Source: Solilutibacter silvestris
GTDB lineage: Bacteria > Pseudomonadota > Gammaproteobacteria > Xanthomonadales > Xanthomonadaceae
DNA: 64,000 nucleotides
Assembly (NCBI RefSeq): GCF_002895945.1
Contig: NZ_NPZB01000002.1
Span: forward strand, 868,001-932,000
Direction: 5' to 3'
Part shown: piece after piece, positions 18,601 through 28,632 of the stretch
Layout: every line of letters starts with the position of its first letter
Position numbering within the stretch: the stretch's first letter is position 1
Position numbers and translations under genes: made by a program
The notes under the pieces: model-generated
The model's database searches: none
Seen by the model: only the letters and a program-made list of their open reading frames with translations
What the model was told of the DNA's origin: nothing

Positions 18601-20721
18601 GGCATCAATACGTTTGCGGTCACCGGCCCGGGCGTAGGTATCCTGCCGACCAACTCGTTGACCGGCTTTCAAGTGTTGAATCTGTCCGGTCCGGGGACTC
18701 TGGTCATTCAAAGTGGCGGCATCGCCAACTTCAGCAACGGTACCAACGTGAACGGCGGCAACCTTGTGGTGAACGGAGCCCTGAATGGTCCGGCTACCAT
18801 CGGTTCAACAAGCGCACTGATCGGTTCGGGCAGCATCAGCGGTCCCGTTACCGTGAACGGCATGTTGGCACCGGGCGGCCTGAGCGGTGCTACCGGTGCG
18901 GCAGCCAGCAGCGGCATGCCCGGCACTACGCTGACCGTGGGTGGATTGACGCTCGGTGCAGGGTCGACCACGCAAATCCAGACCAATACCGCCGGTACCA
19001 GCGACCATATCCAGGTCAACGGCGCGGCCACGTTGGGAGGCCAACTCATCGCGCTGCCGTCCGCCGGGACCTACGGACCGAGCACGACCTACACCATTCT
19101 CAACGCCAGTGGTGGCTTGAGCGGTTCGTATGCGAGCGTGATCCAGAACGTGCTGCCATTCCTCAATGCCAGCGCAAGCGTGAGCGGCAACAACGTATTG
19201 CTGACGCTCGCCCAGGCGCCGACCGGTCCGGGCGGTACCAACCTTGCGTTCAACCAGTTCCCCGGCCTGAACGGCAATCAGCAATCGATGGCATCGGCAT
19301 TGCAGACGATTTCGACGCAGACGCCCGCGCGCATGACCACGCTGCTTGATGCGGTGCGCGGACTCGCGACCAACCAGGTGATTCCGGCCTTCGATACGCT
19401 CACCGGCGAAACCTATGCGTCCGCCACGCAGAACGAGTTGAAAGGCCAGATTCGCGTCATGGACACGATGTTCAACCGCATGCAACTTGCGCGCATCGAA
19501 GGCAACACCGGCAAATCGTTGTGGGTCGAGCCGTATGCGATCGATGCGCGCCAGGATGCCGTCCAGGGCGTGGCCGCGACGGACTATCGCAATCGCGGCG
19601 TGATCATGGGAGTCGATACCGCAGTGACGCCGAGCCTGCGAATGGGTCTCAGCGCGAGTGCGGCGACCTCACGCACAAAGACTGGCGTGCGTACCGATAC
19701 CGTCGACACCAAGCAATACTCCGTCGGCGCGTATGGCACGTTTGCCCCTGCAAGCAGCGGGTGGTGGGCCGAAGGAACCGTATCCTACGGTTGGCAGCGC
19801 GCGAACAGCGATCGTCTGGTGCAGGTCGGCTCGCAATTGATGCAGCGTACCGGTGCCCGCTACAGCGGCAGCGCCATCAACGCAGGCGTGGAAAGCGGTT
19901 ATCGCTTCAATGCCGGCCAGTGGCATATCGAGCCGTTCGCGGGCGCCTACTACACCAAGGTGAAATACGATGGCTTCCAGGAAATGGGCTCGGCCGTTGC
20001 CAACCTCAACGTGGGAAGCAGCCATGCCAGCAACACGCAATACGGCGTCGGCGCACGATTGAGCGGCGACTTCGGCGGCAATGGGTCGAGTGGAGCGAGG
20101 CTGCATCCGATGGTGATGGCGCGTTTCCTGCGTGGCAACGCGAACAGCAACACCACCACCGCGATGGCGTTCTCCGGTGCGCCTGACGTCGGGTTCGTGA
20201 CGAGCAGTGCTCCGGCGACGCGCAATCGCTGGCAGGGCGGTGCAGGGCTGGGCTACGACATCACTCCTCAGGCCAATGCCTATTTCTATGTCACTACCGA
20301 TCGCGCTTCGCACAACACCAGCAACTCCGCGAACGTCGGCTTCCGCTGGGACTTCGATCCGTCATCGTTGTCAGCTACAGTGCGTCCCGCTCCGATCGTT
20401 CCAGCTGCCACGTCGAGTACGACGCTGGACGATACGCGTGGCGCTGGAGCAGTCGCGGCGACTCCGGTCGCGACGACGCCCGTGCTGCAGGATCCGGCGA
20501 CCAAGGATGCGCATTTCGGCAGGTGCAAGGTGCCCAAGGCTTCGGCGGAAGCCAAAGCCACGAAAAAGGGCGTGGCACGCGGACACCATCGTCGCCCCTG
20601 GAGCGGGAAGGGCAAGTCGGTCGGCGTTGTTCCCAAGCACCACGTGAAGTCACGGGTGTCAAGAAAGGGGCCATCGACTGCGCCCAAGCCCGTGCCAGCT
20701 GAGGAATCGTGCGATGGTTGA
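9667..20721 (+). CDS. Giant AIDA-type autotransporter adhesin with tandem passenger repeats
   Basis: A type Va autotransporter of 3684 residues: signal peptide with a long basic n-region and cleavage near SGVANA (about 43), a Gly/Asn/Leu/Thr-rich passenger of over 3000 residues, a linker (ARMTTLLDAVRGLATNQV...) and an autotransporter barrel (about 3281-3563) starting at LWVEPYA and ending in FRWDF. The passenger is built of autotransporter-associated beta-strand repeats, each with a motif like LTKSGxATLTLxGANxxxGG followed by xxINxGTLAIGAGGSL, forming a predicted beta-helix exposed on the cell surface. AGGGGG lies seven bases before the ATG. After the barrel there are 121 extra residues, Lys/Arg/Pro-rich with two Cys, which is unusual because most barrels end at the terminal Phe. 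No catalytic motif was seen; adhesion or aggregation is the likely role. Confidence 0.9.
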   Translation: MHSSYVGRFRRSRRNHLCRLAKAILLALKAAMVLPLASGVANAACNTTTSGTATTIDCPAASSTTNVASSANNVTMNVAAGATVTSNAFLGGPSVSLSGNGITLNNFGVISPIAGGGSFSFAAQGALLGNASANTIAVNNNAGATLAGVTLTGAGGQALAITNGAGGTNNISNAGAITAYQSVFGIAAPNAAMTAVSTSGGANTNFTNASTGTIIGVVGLGAATTGGNTFLNAGSVTGSINLGNSAGANTFTAVSGSSVSGTVGAGNLTSGLVLQNLATGPGTGTGGAITNISASTYTGFQNLTVHSGTWNLLGNVVGGSTTLNDGLVNFNSAGAFGAGTFNVNGGAIAASLGGLSLANNFNLNGRLTLGGSNGFSLGGTLSGATGGLDITNTGVITLNGANGFGGGINLNAGGLMLGNAAALGIGALNVGGNTTLNTLGAYTLNNAVNLGSGFSLDLLGGNALSWNGNIGGLGSLTKSGLATLTLGGANSFTGGLNINGGTLALGASGSLAPTLGVTLGGAGTTFDLSAALNPGVGSLAGVGGTVNIGANFLMLGGAGNASFGGNIAGTSGGLIKAGTGVQTFGSANTFSGGVALNAGGLVLGNAGALGTGALSVGGAATLDTLGAYTLANNLSLGAGGSLNLLGSNALTLNGTLSGAGGLTKSGSALLTLNGANAGFTGGFALNGGGLMVGNLNALGTGVLSVGGTATLDTAGAYSLANNWNLGVGASLNLLGSNALTLNGLLSGGGGLTKSGSALLTLNGANSGFTGSLGLNGGGLLLGNANALGTAALNVGGAVTLDNAGAYSLTNNIAFGGGSLNFLGANALAVNGGISGTGNLVKSGAATLTLGGANTLNGNLAINAGTVSMSGSGSLSSLLNVGLSTGATFDLSAGINQTIGALSGAGGGINLGANTLSFGNATNQTFGGSIFGTGGLTKLGAGVQTLTGANTFGGGLNISGGMLAIGAGGSLAPSVAVTLGGAGASFDISAGGNIGIDSLAGIAGNVNLGANALTLGGASNTSFGGVIGGLGGSLIKLGTGVQTLSGANTFGGGVGLNAGGLVLGNAGALGTGALSVGGSATLDTLGAYTLGNNVGLGAGASLNLLGSNALTFNGLLSGSGGVIKNGSALLTLNGANAGFTGNLGLNGGGLFLGNANALGTAALSVGGNATLDTAGAYTLGGNISLGSGASLNLLGSNALTLNGTLSGAGGLTKSGSATLTLNGANSGFIGGFALNGGGLMVGNVNALGTGALSIGGAATLDTAGAFSLANNWNLGAGASLNLLGSNALTLNGLLAGSGGLIKNGSALLTLNGANAGFTGSLGLNGGGLFLGNANALGTAALNVGGNTTLDTAGAYTLGGNITLGGGGSLNLLGSNALTLNGGISGIGGLIKSGTATLTLGGANTLNGTLAINGGAVNLSGGASLSSGLGINMASGATFDLSGAFGNQTIGALWGLGGNINLGANTLSFGDATSQTFGGSVIGTGGLTKVGAGVQTLTGANAFAGGLNIDGGTLAIGAGGSLAPNVAVTLGGAGTSFDISAGGNTGIGSLAGIAGNVNLGANVLTVGGNASTSFGGTLAGSGGLIKNGSGTLTLGGANGGFSGDTTLNAGGLIVGNNAALGAGTLNVGAGSAVTLAATSGAISLGNNIGLGAGSGMTVQGGNPLTLGGAITGGGSLTMNGSSLTLTGTNTYSGGTNILGGTLAIGAGGSLSSTGNITLGGTGAFDISAAGAQTVGALNGTSGTVNLGGNTLSLSGLGSASFGGTINGGATGALAINGGVQTLSGANTFGGGVALNGGGLVVGNGSALGTGALTVNGAATLDSTAALALANNIVLNSGLTFQGSNALTLNGSLSGAGSLTKNGLAMLTLNGNNTYGGGTFINTGTLALGAGASLNAGGTVNLATGATFDLSAGNGTQTFGTLVGGGTVNMGANNLVLGDASNGTFSGSIAGTGSMTKVGTGVETLTGTNGFTGGTFINNGTLAIGAGGSLSSTGAVALASGTAFDITAGGNQTIGGLNGTAINSSVALGGNTLTLGGPGNFSYAGTITGPTGALAINGGVQALSGTNTFSGGVTLGNNAGLVVGSNGALGTGALTINGASTLDSSIAVALTNVVNLSGNGGLDVLGSNALTLGGAINGTGSLAKNGAATLTLTGANGYTGGTSINAGTLAIGAGGSLASTGNVTLNGTGAFDITAGGNQTVGALNGTSGSVNLGGNTLSLSGLGNASFGGVINGGATGALAINGGVQTLSGANTFGGGVTLANGAGVVAGNNAALGTGALDVNGAATLDTTAAATALNNNMNLASGAGLNVLGSNALTLAGAINGAGSVAKSGAATLTLTGANGYTGGTSINAGTLAIGAGGHLAPTGAVNLAASGAGFDITAGGNQAIGALNGVTGSTVSLGSNTLAVNGTGSYAGTIAGPTGALAINGGVQTLSGVNTFGGGVTLANGTGVVAGNNAALGTGALDVNGATTLDTTAGVTALGNNMNLANGAGLGVLGSNPLTLSGTIGGLGGLAKNGASTLTLTGANGYTGGTSINAGTLAIGAGGSLASTGNVTLNGTGAFDITAGGNQTVGALNGTSGSVNLGGNTLSLSGLGNASFGGVINGGASGALAINGGVQTLSGANIFGGGTTLGSGAGVIVGNNTALGTGAINVNGAATLGNTAGATSLANNVNLAAGANLGVTGSDPLTLAGAITGVGGVTKSGASTLTLTGANGYTGGTAINGGTLAIGAGGGLAPTGAVNLAASGAGFDITAGGNQTIGALNGVTGSTVSLGSNTLALNGPGSYAGTINGSTGALAINGGVQTLGGNNTYGGGTTLASGTGVIVGTNTALGSGALNVLGAGNLSAGAPGVSLGNTIAISTPGTLTVGGSNALTLNGTLSGGGNLVLAGNGLTLGGDNSAFSGNLDIQAGTLNVTHAITAGIDTAVGTTVNLGNEGNSLTKVTPNSVRGTVNLGGGNDTFNSPLGFLAGITGLIDGQGGINTFAVTGPGVGILPTNSLTGFQVLNLSGPGTLVIQSGGIANFSNGTNVNGGNLVVNGALNGPATIGSTSALIGSGSISGPVTVNGMLAPGGLSGATGAAASSGMPGTTLTVGGLTLGAGSTTQIQTNTAGTSDHIQVNGAATLGGQLIALPSAGTYGPSTTYTILNASGGLSGSYASVIQNVLPFLNASASVSGNNVLLTLAQAPTGPGGTNLAFNQFPGLNGNQQSMASALQTISTQTPARMTTLLDAVRGLATNQVIPAFDTLTGETYASATQNELKGQIRVMDTMFNRMQLARIEGNTGKSLWVEPYAIDARQDAVQGVAATDYRNRGVIMGVDTAVTPSLRMGLSASAATSRTKTGVRTDTVDTKQYSVGAYGTFAPASSGWWAEGTVSYGWQRANSDRLVQVGSQLMQRTGARYSGSAINAGVESGYRFNAGQWHIEPFAGAYYTKVKYDGFQEMGSAVANLNVGSSHASNTQYGVGARLSGDFGGNGSSGARLHPMVMARFLRGNANSNTTTAMAFSGAPDVGFVTSSAPATRNRWQGGAGLGYDITPQANAYFYVTTDRASHNTSNSANVGFRWDFDPSSLSATVRPAPIVPAATSSTTLDDTRGAGAVAATPVATTPVLQDPATKDAHFGRCKVPKASAEAKATKKGVARGHHRRPWSGKGKSVGVVPKHHVKSRVSRKGPSTAPKPVPAEESCDG
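16120..17238 (+). repeat. 1119-bp super-repeat, copy 1
   Basis: This block and the next begin with the same words and keep a constant offset of 1119 bases (373 codons). Bases 16120-16430 match 17239-17549 with only a handful of visible differences; 16741-16880 match 17860-17999 at the same offset. This indicates an in-frame tandem duplication inside the autotransporter gene. Confidence 0.8.
17239..18190 (+). repeat. 1119-bp super-repeat, copy 2 (partial)
   Basis: Second, slightly shorter copy of the preceding block. Similarity is highest in its first 310 bases and decays after about 18100, where the passenger turns to non-repeated sequence leading to the linker and barrel. Confidence 0.7.
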
Positions 20722-20781
20722 AGAGGCCTGATTGAGAAGATGCCAGTGCATCGATCGCAATCGATTGGTTTGGGTAATTGG

Positions 20782-20811
20782 CCTCATCGGCAAGTGCAAC
20801 TTTCGATGAGG
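20782..20811. terminator. Possible terminator hairpin between convergent autotransporter and hflD genes
   Basis: An 8-bp perfect stem (CCTCATCG with CGATGAGG) with a 14-base loop lies between the convergent genes. It lacks a T run on either side, so it is a weak terminator candidate; a smaller ATCGAT/ATCGAT hairpin lies at 20750-20765. Confidence 0.35.
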
Positions 20812-20818
20812 ATTCTGC

Positions 20819-21439
20819 TTAGCTTCGTTGCAACAGATGTTCGACGCTGTCCGTCATCCGCTTCCGTTGCAACAAAAAATCCAGCGACGATCCGCCCAGC
20901 TGCCGCCACAACACCGCCGAACGCAACGCCGCCAGCAGCAGTGCGCGGATTTCCACCACGACCGACGGCTGGTTGAGGTAGTGCGGATTGCCTTGCACCA
21001 TCACTTTCGGTTTCAGCGGACTGATGTGCTTCACGTAGAGATCGGCCAACGCGGACAGCGTCGCCGGCTGCGTCGGTGACTGTCCCGTCGATTGTGCGGC
21101 GAGTTGCGTCAGGCCAGTGCGCAACGCGCGTTGCGCGTCGGCATCGCGACTGTAGCTGCGCTCCAGCGCCATCACGCCCATCACCAGTTTCGGGAATTGC
21201 GGATCACGCGATTCCTTGCGCAACTGTTCGCGCATGCGTATTAATCCGGGACGGATCGTGGCGGTGTTGCCGTAGACGTCGTCGGTGGATGCAGGATCGA
21301 GCTGGAACACGCCTGTCAGCACGCCATCCATTGCGCGGACATCGGCTTGGCCGTTTTCGGCGAGGCGGCGCACCTGCGTCAATGCCTGCGCCAACCCGGC
21401 AAGGGCAATCATTCGATCCTGGACGGGGGCTTGGCTCAT
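20819..21439 (-). CDS. hflD: High frequency lysogenization protein HflD homologue
   Basis: Peripheral membrane protein of 206 residues, named in E. coli for its effect on phage lambda CII; its housekeeping role is unclear. The start [20 protein letters not shown] and the C-terminal segment [34 protein letters not shown] fit the family. The ATG overlaps the mnmA stop by four bases, the conserved mnmA-hflD arrangement of gammaproteobacteria. A longer reading frame upstream on the same strand is only an open frame under mnmA. Confidence 0.9.
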   Translation of the reverse strand: MSQAPVQDRMIALAGLAQALTQVRRLAENGQADVRAMDGVLTGVFQLDPASTDDVYGNTATIRPGLIRMREQLRKESRDPQFPKLVMGVMALERSYSRDADAQRALRTGLTQLAAQSTGQSPTQPATLSALADLYVKHISPLKPKVMVQGNPHYLNQPSVVVEIRALLLAALRSAVLWRQLGGSSLDFLLQRKRMTDSVEHLLQRS

Positions 21440-22545
21440 TCGGGGAAGCTCGGTTCGAGGGGCGCGTCGGTCGCGGCGATCACCGCGCCACCGAGACATT
21501 CGTCGCCATCGTATAGGACCAGCGATTGTCCGGGCGTGACCGCACGTTGCGGACGCGCGAAATGGACGATCACCCCGCCATCGTTTCGTGGGATCACCGT
21601 GCAGGCTTCCGCTGGCTGGCGATAGCGTGTCTGCGCGAGGCAATCGAATGCTTCGTGGCGTGGTTGCCCGGAAATCCAGTGCATTGCTTCCGAACGCAGG
21701 CGATTGGATTGCAGCCACGGTGAATCGTGGCCTTGTTCGACATGGAGGATGTTGCGTGCGACGTCCTTGCCAACCACGTACCACGGCGCGGCTTCGCGTC
21801 CGCGCATGCCGCCGAGTTGCAGTCCGCCGCGCTGGCCCAGGGTGTGGAAGAACACGCCCTGGTGTTCTCCCAACAGCGCGCCATCGGGGGTGCGGATTTC
21901 TCCAGCCTTCATCGGCAGGTATTGCGAGAGGAAGGTGCGGAAATCGCGCTCGCCGATGAAACAGATGCCGGTGGAATCCTTTTTCGCCGCAGTCGGCAAC
22001 TGCGCATCGGCGGCCATCCTGCGCACGTCGGGCTTGTGCAGTTCGCCGAGCGGAAAGCGCGTCGCCGCGAGTTGCGCCTGACCGAGTTGGTGCAGGAAAT
22101 AGCTCTGGTCCTTGCCGGCATCGATGGCGCGCAGCAGGCGCCAGCGACTCTCGTGTTGGTCGATGCGCGCGTAGTGGCCGGTGGCGATCTGTTCGGCGCC
22201 AAGTTCGCGGGCGGCATCGAGGAAGTGCTTGAACTTCACTTCGCGATTGCACAGCACATCGGGATTTGGCGTGCGTCCGGCGGCGTACTCGTCGAGGAAA
22301 TGGCGGAACACGCCATCCCAGTATTCGCCGGAGAAATCGCGGAAATGGATCGGGATGCCGAGTCGTCCGGCAACCGCCACGGCATCGCGACGATCATCTT
22401 CGGCGCGGCATTCGCCGCTGCCGTCATCGGCCCAGTTCTGCATGAACAGTCCGGCGATCGACTCGCCATCGGCGAGCAGGCGCAACGCCGCGACCGAGGA
22501 ATCGACCCCCCCGGACAAGCCGACGATGATCTTCGCCTTGCTCAC
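21436..22545 (-). CDS. mnmA: tRNA-specific 2-thiouridylase MnmA
   Basis: Cytosolic enzyme that makes 2-thiouridine at the wobble position (U34) of tRNA-Glu, -Gln and -Lys using ATP and sulfur relayed by Tus proteins or IscS. The 369-residue protein has the PP-loop SGGVDSS (11-17), catalytic C99 in NPDVLCN and C195 in [12 protein letters not shown], and the [12 protein letters not shown] segment near the C-terminal barrel. The start is GTG at 22545, with GAGGAG nine bases upstream; the ATG at 22553 is only one base from that site and is followed by a stop after three codons. Confidence 0.97.
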   Translation of the reverse strand: MSKAKIIVGLSGGVDSSVAALRLLADGESIAGLFMQNWADDGSGECRAEDDRRDAVAVAGRLGIPIHFRDFSGEYWDGVFRHFLDEYAAGRTPNPDVLCNREVKFKHFLDAARELGAEQIATGHYARIDQHESRWRLLRAIDAGKDQSYFLHQLGQAQLAATRFPLGELHKPDVRRMAADAQLPTAAKKDSTGICFIGERDFRTFLSQYLPMKAGEIRTPDGALLGEHQGVFFHTLGQRGGLQLGGMRGREAAPWYVVGKDVARNILHVEQGHDSPWLQSNRLRSEAMHWISGQPRHEAFDCLAQTRYRQPAEACTVIPRNDGGVIVHFARPQRAVTPGQSLVLYDGDECLGGAVIAATDAPLEPSFPE

Positions 22546-22569
22546 TGCAACATGCTCCTCACAGCCGGT

Positions 22570-23070
22570 TCACTTCACGAACGCAGCCATGTCCAGCGGG
22601 AAACGGCGACCTGCGAGGAAGTCCTGCGCCACGCGCCACACCATCGGGCTGCGGTGGTCATCCAACCGTGCTTCCAGTTCGGCAGGCGTCCACCAGTGCG
22701 CGGCGATGATGCCGTCATCGAGCGCACGCGCGGCATCATGTTGCAGCGGTTCGGCGGCGAAGGCGAAGCGCAGGTAGTGGCGACCCGATCCTTCCGGTGC
22801 CGGTGGGGCGGTCCACTGGTAGGCACCGATGAAGGCGGTCAGGCGCACATGCCAGCCGGTTTCCTCCAGCGTCTCGCGCAGGGCAGCGTGCTGCAGGGTT
22901 TCGTCGGGTTCCAGGTGCCCAGCCGGCTGGTTGATCACCACGCGGCCGCCGGCGTTCTCTTCGACCATCAGCAGGCGGCCATCACGCACCACCACGGTGG
23001 CGACGGTGACGTCGGGTTGCCAGAAGCGGCCTTCGCGATAGCTCACATCGATGATCCGTGGCGATATCAC
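22570..23070 (-). CDS. NUDIX hydrolase, NudJ-like phosphatase
   Basis: Cytosolic Nudix pyrophosphohydrolase of up to 166 residues. The Nudix box [23 protein letters not shown] fits GX5EX7REUXEEXGU exactly. The flanking [19 protein letters not shown] and INQPAGHLE are as in NudJ, which cleaves nucleoside diphosphates/triphosphates and the thiamine precursor HMP-PP. The frame opens with GTG at 23070; an inner GTG at 23046 ([13 protein letters not shown]) would give a length closer to NudJ. It lies 24 bases before mnmA in the same direction, an arrangement seen in many gammaproteobacteria. Confidence 0.85.
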   Translation of the reverse strand: MISPRIIDVSYREGRFWQPDVTVATVVVRDGRLLMVEENAGGRVVINQPAGHLEPDETLQHAALRETLEETGWHVRLTAFIGAYQWTAPPAPEGSGRHYLRFAFAAEPLQHDAARALDDGIIAAHWWTPAELEARLDDHRSPMVWRVAQDFLAGRRFPLDMAAFVK

Positions 23071-23120
23071 GGCATTGTGCCGGGCCGGGCCCGGTCACGT
23101 CCATTCAGCGGCTGGCGATT

Positions 23121-23126
23121 TATAAT
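23121..23126 (+). promoter_or_regulatory. Perfect -10 hexamer close to clpS start
   Basis: TATAAT ends six bases before the clpS ATG, with GGGGG directly before the ATG. If used as a -10, transcription would begin at or near the start codon. No -35 hexamer is seen 16-18 bases upstream. Confidence 0.4.
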
Positions 23127-23132
23127 CGGGGG

Positions 23133-23453
23133 ATGAGTCAGGAACGCGACGCCGCCCAAGAACGCGGCACCGTGGCCGAGGTTGCCCGGCCGGAAACACA
23201 GCCGCCTTCGCGCTACGCGGTGCTGATGCTGAACGACGACTTCACCCCGATGGACTTCGTGGTGGAAGTGCTGACGCGCTTTTTCGCCATGGATCTCGAG
23301 AAGGCGACCCAGATCATGCTCCACGTCCATACCCGTGGCCAGGCGGTGTGCGGGGTCTATACCCGCGACGTCGCCGAGTCCAAGGTGGGGCAGGTGAACG
23401 AATACGCCAGGGTGGAACAGCATCCCCTGTTGTGTCGGGTGGAAAAGGCGTAG
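23133..23453 (+). CDS. clpS: ATP-dependent Clp protease adaptor ClpS
   Basis: Adaptor of 106 residues that binds N-degron substrates (Leu, Phe, Tyr, Trp N-termini) and hands them to ClpA. After a flexible N-terminus come the conserved core [20 protein letters not shown], with the ligand-pocket [10 protein letters not shown], and [27 protein letters not shown]. The ATG at 23133 gives the normal length; an open frame extends 25 codons upstream but lacks family features. It is 46 bases from clpA, the usual clpS-clpA pair. Confidence 0.97.
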   Translation: MSQERDAAQERGTVAEVARPETQPPSRYAVLMLNDDFTPMDFVVEVLTRFFAMDLEKATQIMLHVHTRGQAVCGVYTRDVAESKVGQVNEYARVEQHPLLCRVEKA

Positions 23454-23499
23454 CGTCGTCCCCATAACGGTCCCAGACCACCATTTGGGGAAAGCGCTC

Positions 23500-25794
<2,295 letters not shown>

Positions 25795-25805
25795 CACTGG
25801 ATACG

Positions 25806-25833
25806 AAAAAGGCGACCCGTGGGTCGCCTTTTT
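25806..25833. terminator. Bidirectional terminator between clpA and infA
   Basis: AAAAAGGCGACCC and GGGTCGCCTTTTT form a perfect inverted repeat around a two-base loop. The A and T runs make it a Rho-independent terminator for both the convergent clpA (plus) and infA (minus) transcripts. Confidence 0.93.
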
Positions 25834-25853
25834 GCTTCGAGCGCGTCGCCGAC

Positions 25854-26072
25854 TCAGCGGTGACGATAGGTGATGCGACCCTTGGTCAGATCGTAGGGCG
25901 TCATCTCGACCTTGACGCGATCGCCGGTCAGGATACGGATGTAGTTCTTGCGCATGCGCCCGGAAATGTGCGCGATGATCTCGTGCCCGTTCTCCAGCTT
26001 GACCCGGAACATGGTGTTCGGCAGGGTTTCGGAAATCGTGCCTTCGAACTCGATGACGTCGTCTTTCGCCAT
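25854..26072 (-). CDS. infA: Translation initiation factor IF-1
   Basis: IF-1 binds the ribosomal A site during initiation. The 72-residue length equals that of E. coli IF-1, and [24 protein letters not shown] begins a single OB/S1-like fold ending [11 protein letters not shown]. It converges on clpA across a strong shared terminator. A tRNA-Ser gene found near infA in E. coli is not seen here. Confidence 0.98.
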   Translation of the reverse strand: MAKDDVIEFEGTISETLPNTMFRVKLENGHEIIAHISGRMRKNYIRILTGDRVKVEMTPYDLTKGRITYRHR

Positions 26073-26217
26073 AAATACTCAGTAGGTGGGCGGCCGGTGC
26101 GGCGCCCGAAAGAGGAGGATTGTCGCACGCCAACGGGATCGGCGCAAAAAACGGCCAGATCGGGTCCGGTCGCTCAGCCTGGAGGCAGGGAAATCCGGCC
26201 AAATGCGCAGGAGCCGT

Positions 26218-27483
26218 TCAGCCCGCGCTCGCCGGGTGGCGCACCTGTCCGTCGCCATGCACCACGTAGCGCTCGATGGTCAGCGATTCCGCGCCCATTG
26301 GCCCGTAGGCGTGCAGGCGCGTGGTCGAGATGCCGATTTCGGCCCCGAGGCCGAGTTCGCCGCCGTCGGAAAAACGCGACGAGGCATTGACCATCACCAC
26401 CGCCGAACGCAGCGCTGCGACGAAGCGCGCCGCAGCGGCCGCGTCGCGGGTGGCGATGACCTCGGTGTGATCGGAGCCATGGCGGCGGATATGCGCGATC
26501 GCAGCGTCGAGATCGTCGACCACGCGCACGGCGATGACGAGATCGAGGAATTCCTCGGCGTAGTCGTCTTCGCTGGCCGGTACCACACCTGTGGCGAGCG
26601 TTTGCGTGCGTTCGCAACCACGCACTTCGACACCACGTTCGCGCAATGCGGCGATCGCCGGCGGCAGGAACGTCGGCGCACTGTCAGCGTGTACCAGCAG
26701 CGTTTCCAGCGCGTTGCAGACCGATGGCCGGGTGGTCTTGCCGTCGATGAGCAGACGCAAGGCGAGGTTGGCATCGGCGCTGGCATCGACGTAGAGATGA
26801 CACACGCCCTTGTAGTGCTTGATGACCGGCACCCGCGCGTGTTCGGTGACGAAGCGGATCAGGCTTTCGCCACCGCGCGGGATCGCGAGATCGACGAGAT
26901 CGGACAGTTGCAGCAGCTCGAGCACGCTGTCGCGGCGCAGATCCTCGATCAGGGTGACCGCGGCTTCCGGCAGCCCCTGCGCGCGCAGGGCAGTGCACAG
27001 TGCGGCAGCGATCGCGCGATTGCTGTTGAACGCTTCGGAGCCACCACGCAGCAGCACGACGTTGCCGGCGTAGAAGCACAGCGCGGCGGCGTCGGCGGTC
27101 ACGTTCGGGCGTGCTTCGTAGATCATCGCGATCAGGCCGAGGGGAATGCGCACGCGCGCCACGCGGATTCCGTTTGGGCGGGTTTCGTTGCGGGTGACTT
27201 GACCCACCGGATCGGGCAGGTCGGCGATCGCGCGCACGGCGTTGGCGACTGCGGCGAGACGCGTGGCATCCAGTCGCAATCGGTCGATCAGGTGTTCGGC
27301 ACGACCGGCCGCGCGCGCCGCTTTGACATCGAGCATGTTCGCGGCGAGGATCACCGACGCCTGGTGGTCGAGCTCATCGGCCATGTGTCGCAGCGCCGAT
27401 TGTTTCGCACTGGTCGACAGCGCCGCGATGACCGGCGCCGCTTCATGCGCGGCCAGCGCCAGATCGCGCACCGACGCGCTCAT
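26218..27483 (-). CDS. proA: Gamma-glutamyl phosphate reductase ProA
   Basis: Second enzyme of proline synthesis: reduces gamma-glutamyl phosphate to glutamate semialdehyde with NADPH. The 421 residues have aldehyde-dehydrogenase-type folds with [41 protein letters not shown] and the catalytic Cys in [15 protein letters not shown], ending [25 protein letters not shown]. The ATG at 27483 overlaps the proB stop (ATGA) and is chosen over a much longer open frame that lies within proB. Confidence 0.97.
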   Translation of the reverse strand: MSASVRDLALAAHEAAPVIAALSTSAKQSALRHMADELDHQASVILAANMLDVKAARAAGRAEHLIDRLRLDATRLAAVANAVRAIADLPDPVGQVTRNETRPNGIRVARVRIPLGLIAMIYEARPNVTADAAALCFYAGNVVLLRGGSEAFNSNRAIAAALCTALRAQGLPEAAVTLIEDLRRDSVLELLQLSDLVDLAIPRGGESLIRFVTEHARVPVIKHYKGVCHLYVDASADANLALRLLIDGKTTRPSVCNALETLLVHADSAPTFLPPAIAALRERGVEVRGCERTQTLATGVVPASEDDYAEEFLDLVIAVRVVDDLDAAIAHIRRHGSDHTEVIATRDAAAAARFVAALRSAVVMVNASSRFSDGGELGLGAEIGISTTRLHAYGPMGAESLTIERYVVHGDGQVRHPASAG

Positions 27484-28628
27484 GCCAGCACCTCCTGGAA
27501 GACCACCAGATCGTCGCGGCGGATCACCGTGTCGCCATAGCTGTAACCGAGGATCGATTCGATCTCGCGCGTGTGCCGACCGAGCATTCGCCGCACCGCG
27601 ACCGCTGCGTATTGGCACAGGCCGCGGGCGATGACGTTGCCGTCGATGCCTGCGACGTCAACCAGATCGCCACGGGTGAATTCGCCTTCGACGCCGACGA
27701 TGCCGCCGGGCAGGAGTGACGCGCCATTGAGCAGTGCGCGCACCGCGCCGGCATCGACGATGAGTCGTCCCGCGCAGCCAGGCGCGTGGCGCAGCCAGTA
27801 TTTGCGTGCGGCAAGTCGCGTGCCCGAAGCGGCGAAATGGGTGCCGCGGAATCGTCCATGCGCCAGTTCCGCGACGGTGGCATGCGTGGCGCCATTGAAC
27901 AGCACCGTGGCGACGCCGGCCTTGGCCGCCTTGGTCGCCGCTTCCAGTTTGGTGTGCATGCCGCCGGTGCCGACGACACTGCCCGCACCGCCAGCCATCG
28001 CCAGTATTTCCGGCGTGATCGCGGCGACGCGATCGACCGGCTGCGCGGCAGGATCGAGCCGTGGGTGCGTGGTGTAGAGCCCATCGACATCGCTGGCGAT
28101 CAGCAGCAGGTCGGCATCGACGAGTGCGGCGACGATCGCGGCGAGATTGTCGTTGTCGCCGAGCTTGAGTTCCTCGACCGCGACGGTGTCGTTCTCGTTG
28201 ATCACCGGGATCGTGCGCAGGCGCAACAACTCCAGCAACGTGTTGCGTGCATTGAGATAGCGACGGCGGTTGCGCAGGTCGTCGTGGCTGAGCAGCACCT
28301 GTGCGACCGGCGCGTCGAGCAATGATTGCCACAGCGCTACCATGCGCGTCTGGCCGAGTGCGGCGAGTGCCTGCCGCTGCACCAGTCCATCGGCCTTGCC
28401 GGAATTCTCAGGTACTTGCGAACGTCCCGCAGCGACCGCGCCGGAAGACACCAGCACGACGTCGCGTCCCGCCGCGCGCGAGGCAGCGATGAACGCGGCG
28501 AGGCCGCGCGCGTTGTGATCGGACAATCCGCCATCGACACCGGTCAGCAGGCTGCTGCCGACTTTCAATACCGCGCGCCGCCATGTCGGCAGTGCTTGCG
28601 CGGCGAATGTCCGTGACGTCGAGTGCAT
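27480..28628 (-). CDS. proB: Glutamate 5-kinase ProB
   Basis: First, feedback-regulated step of proline synthesis: ATP-dependent phosphorylation of glutamate. From ATG 28628 the protein has 382 residues: an amino-acid kinase domain with [48 protein letters not shown] and [15 protein letters not shown], then a C-terminal PUA domain (about 285-375). It starts four bases after the aat stop and overlaps proA by four, giving an aat-proB-proA series. Confidence 0.97.
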   Translation of the reverse strand: MHSTSRTFAAQALPTWRRAVLKVGSSLLTGVDGGLSDHNARGLAAFIAASRAAGRDVVLVSSGAVAAGRSQVPENSGKADGLVQRQALAALGQTRMVALWQSLLDAPVAQVLLSHDDLRNRRRYLNARNTLLELLRLRTIPVINENDTVAVEELKLGDNDNLAAIVAALVDADLLLIASDVDGLYTTHPRLDPAAQPVDRVAAITPEILAMAGGAGSVVGTGGMHTKLEAATKAAKAGVATVLFNGATHATVAELAHGRFRGTHFAASGTRLAARKYWLRHAPGCAGRLIVDAGAVRALLNGASLLPGGIVGVEGEFTRGDLVDVAGIDGNVIARGLCQYAAVAVRRMLGRHTREIESILGYSYGDTVIRRDDLVVFQEVLA

Positions 28629-28632
28629 GATT

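Noticed and set aside
20819-22252. 477-codon frame read as a longer HflD
   Set aside because: The first 271 codons lie under mnmA and look random; only the last 206 match HflD.
22545-22553. ATG at 22553 as the mnmA start
   Set aside because: It is out of frame with MnmA, stops after three codons and is only one base from GAGGAG; the GTG at 22545 fits.
26073-26217. tRNA gene near infA, as in E. coli (serW)
   Set aside because: No cloverleaf or T-loop GTTCRANNC sequence is seen.
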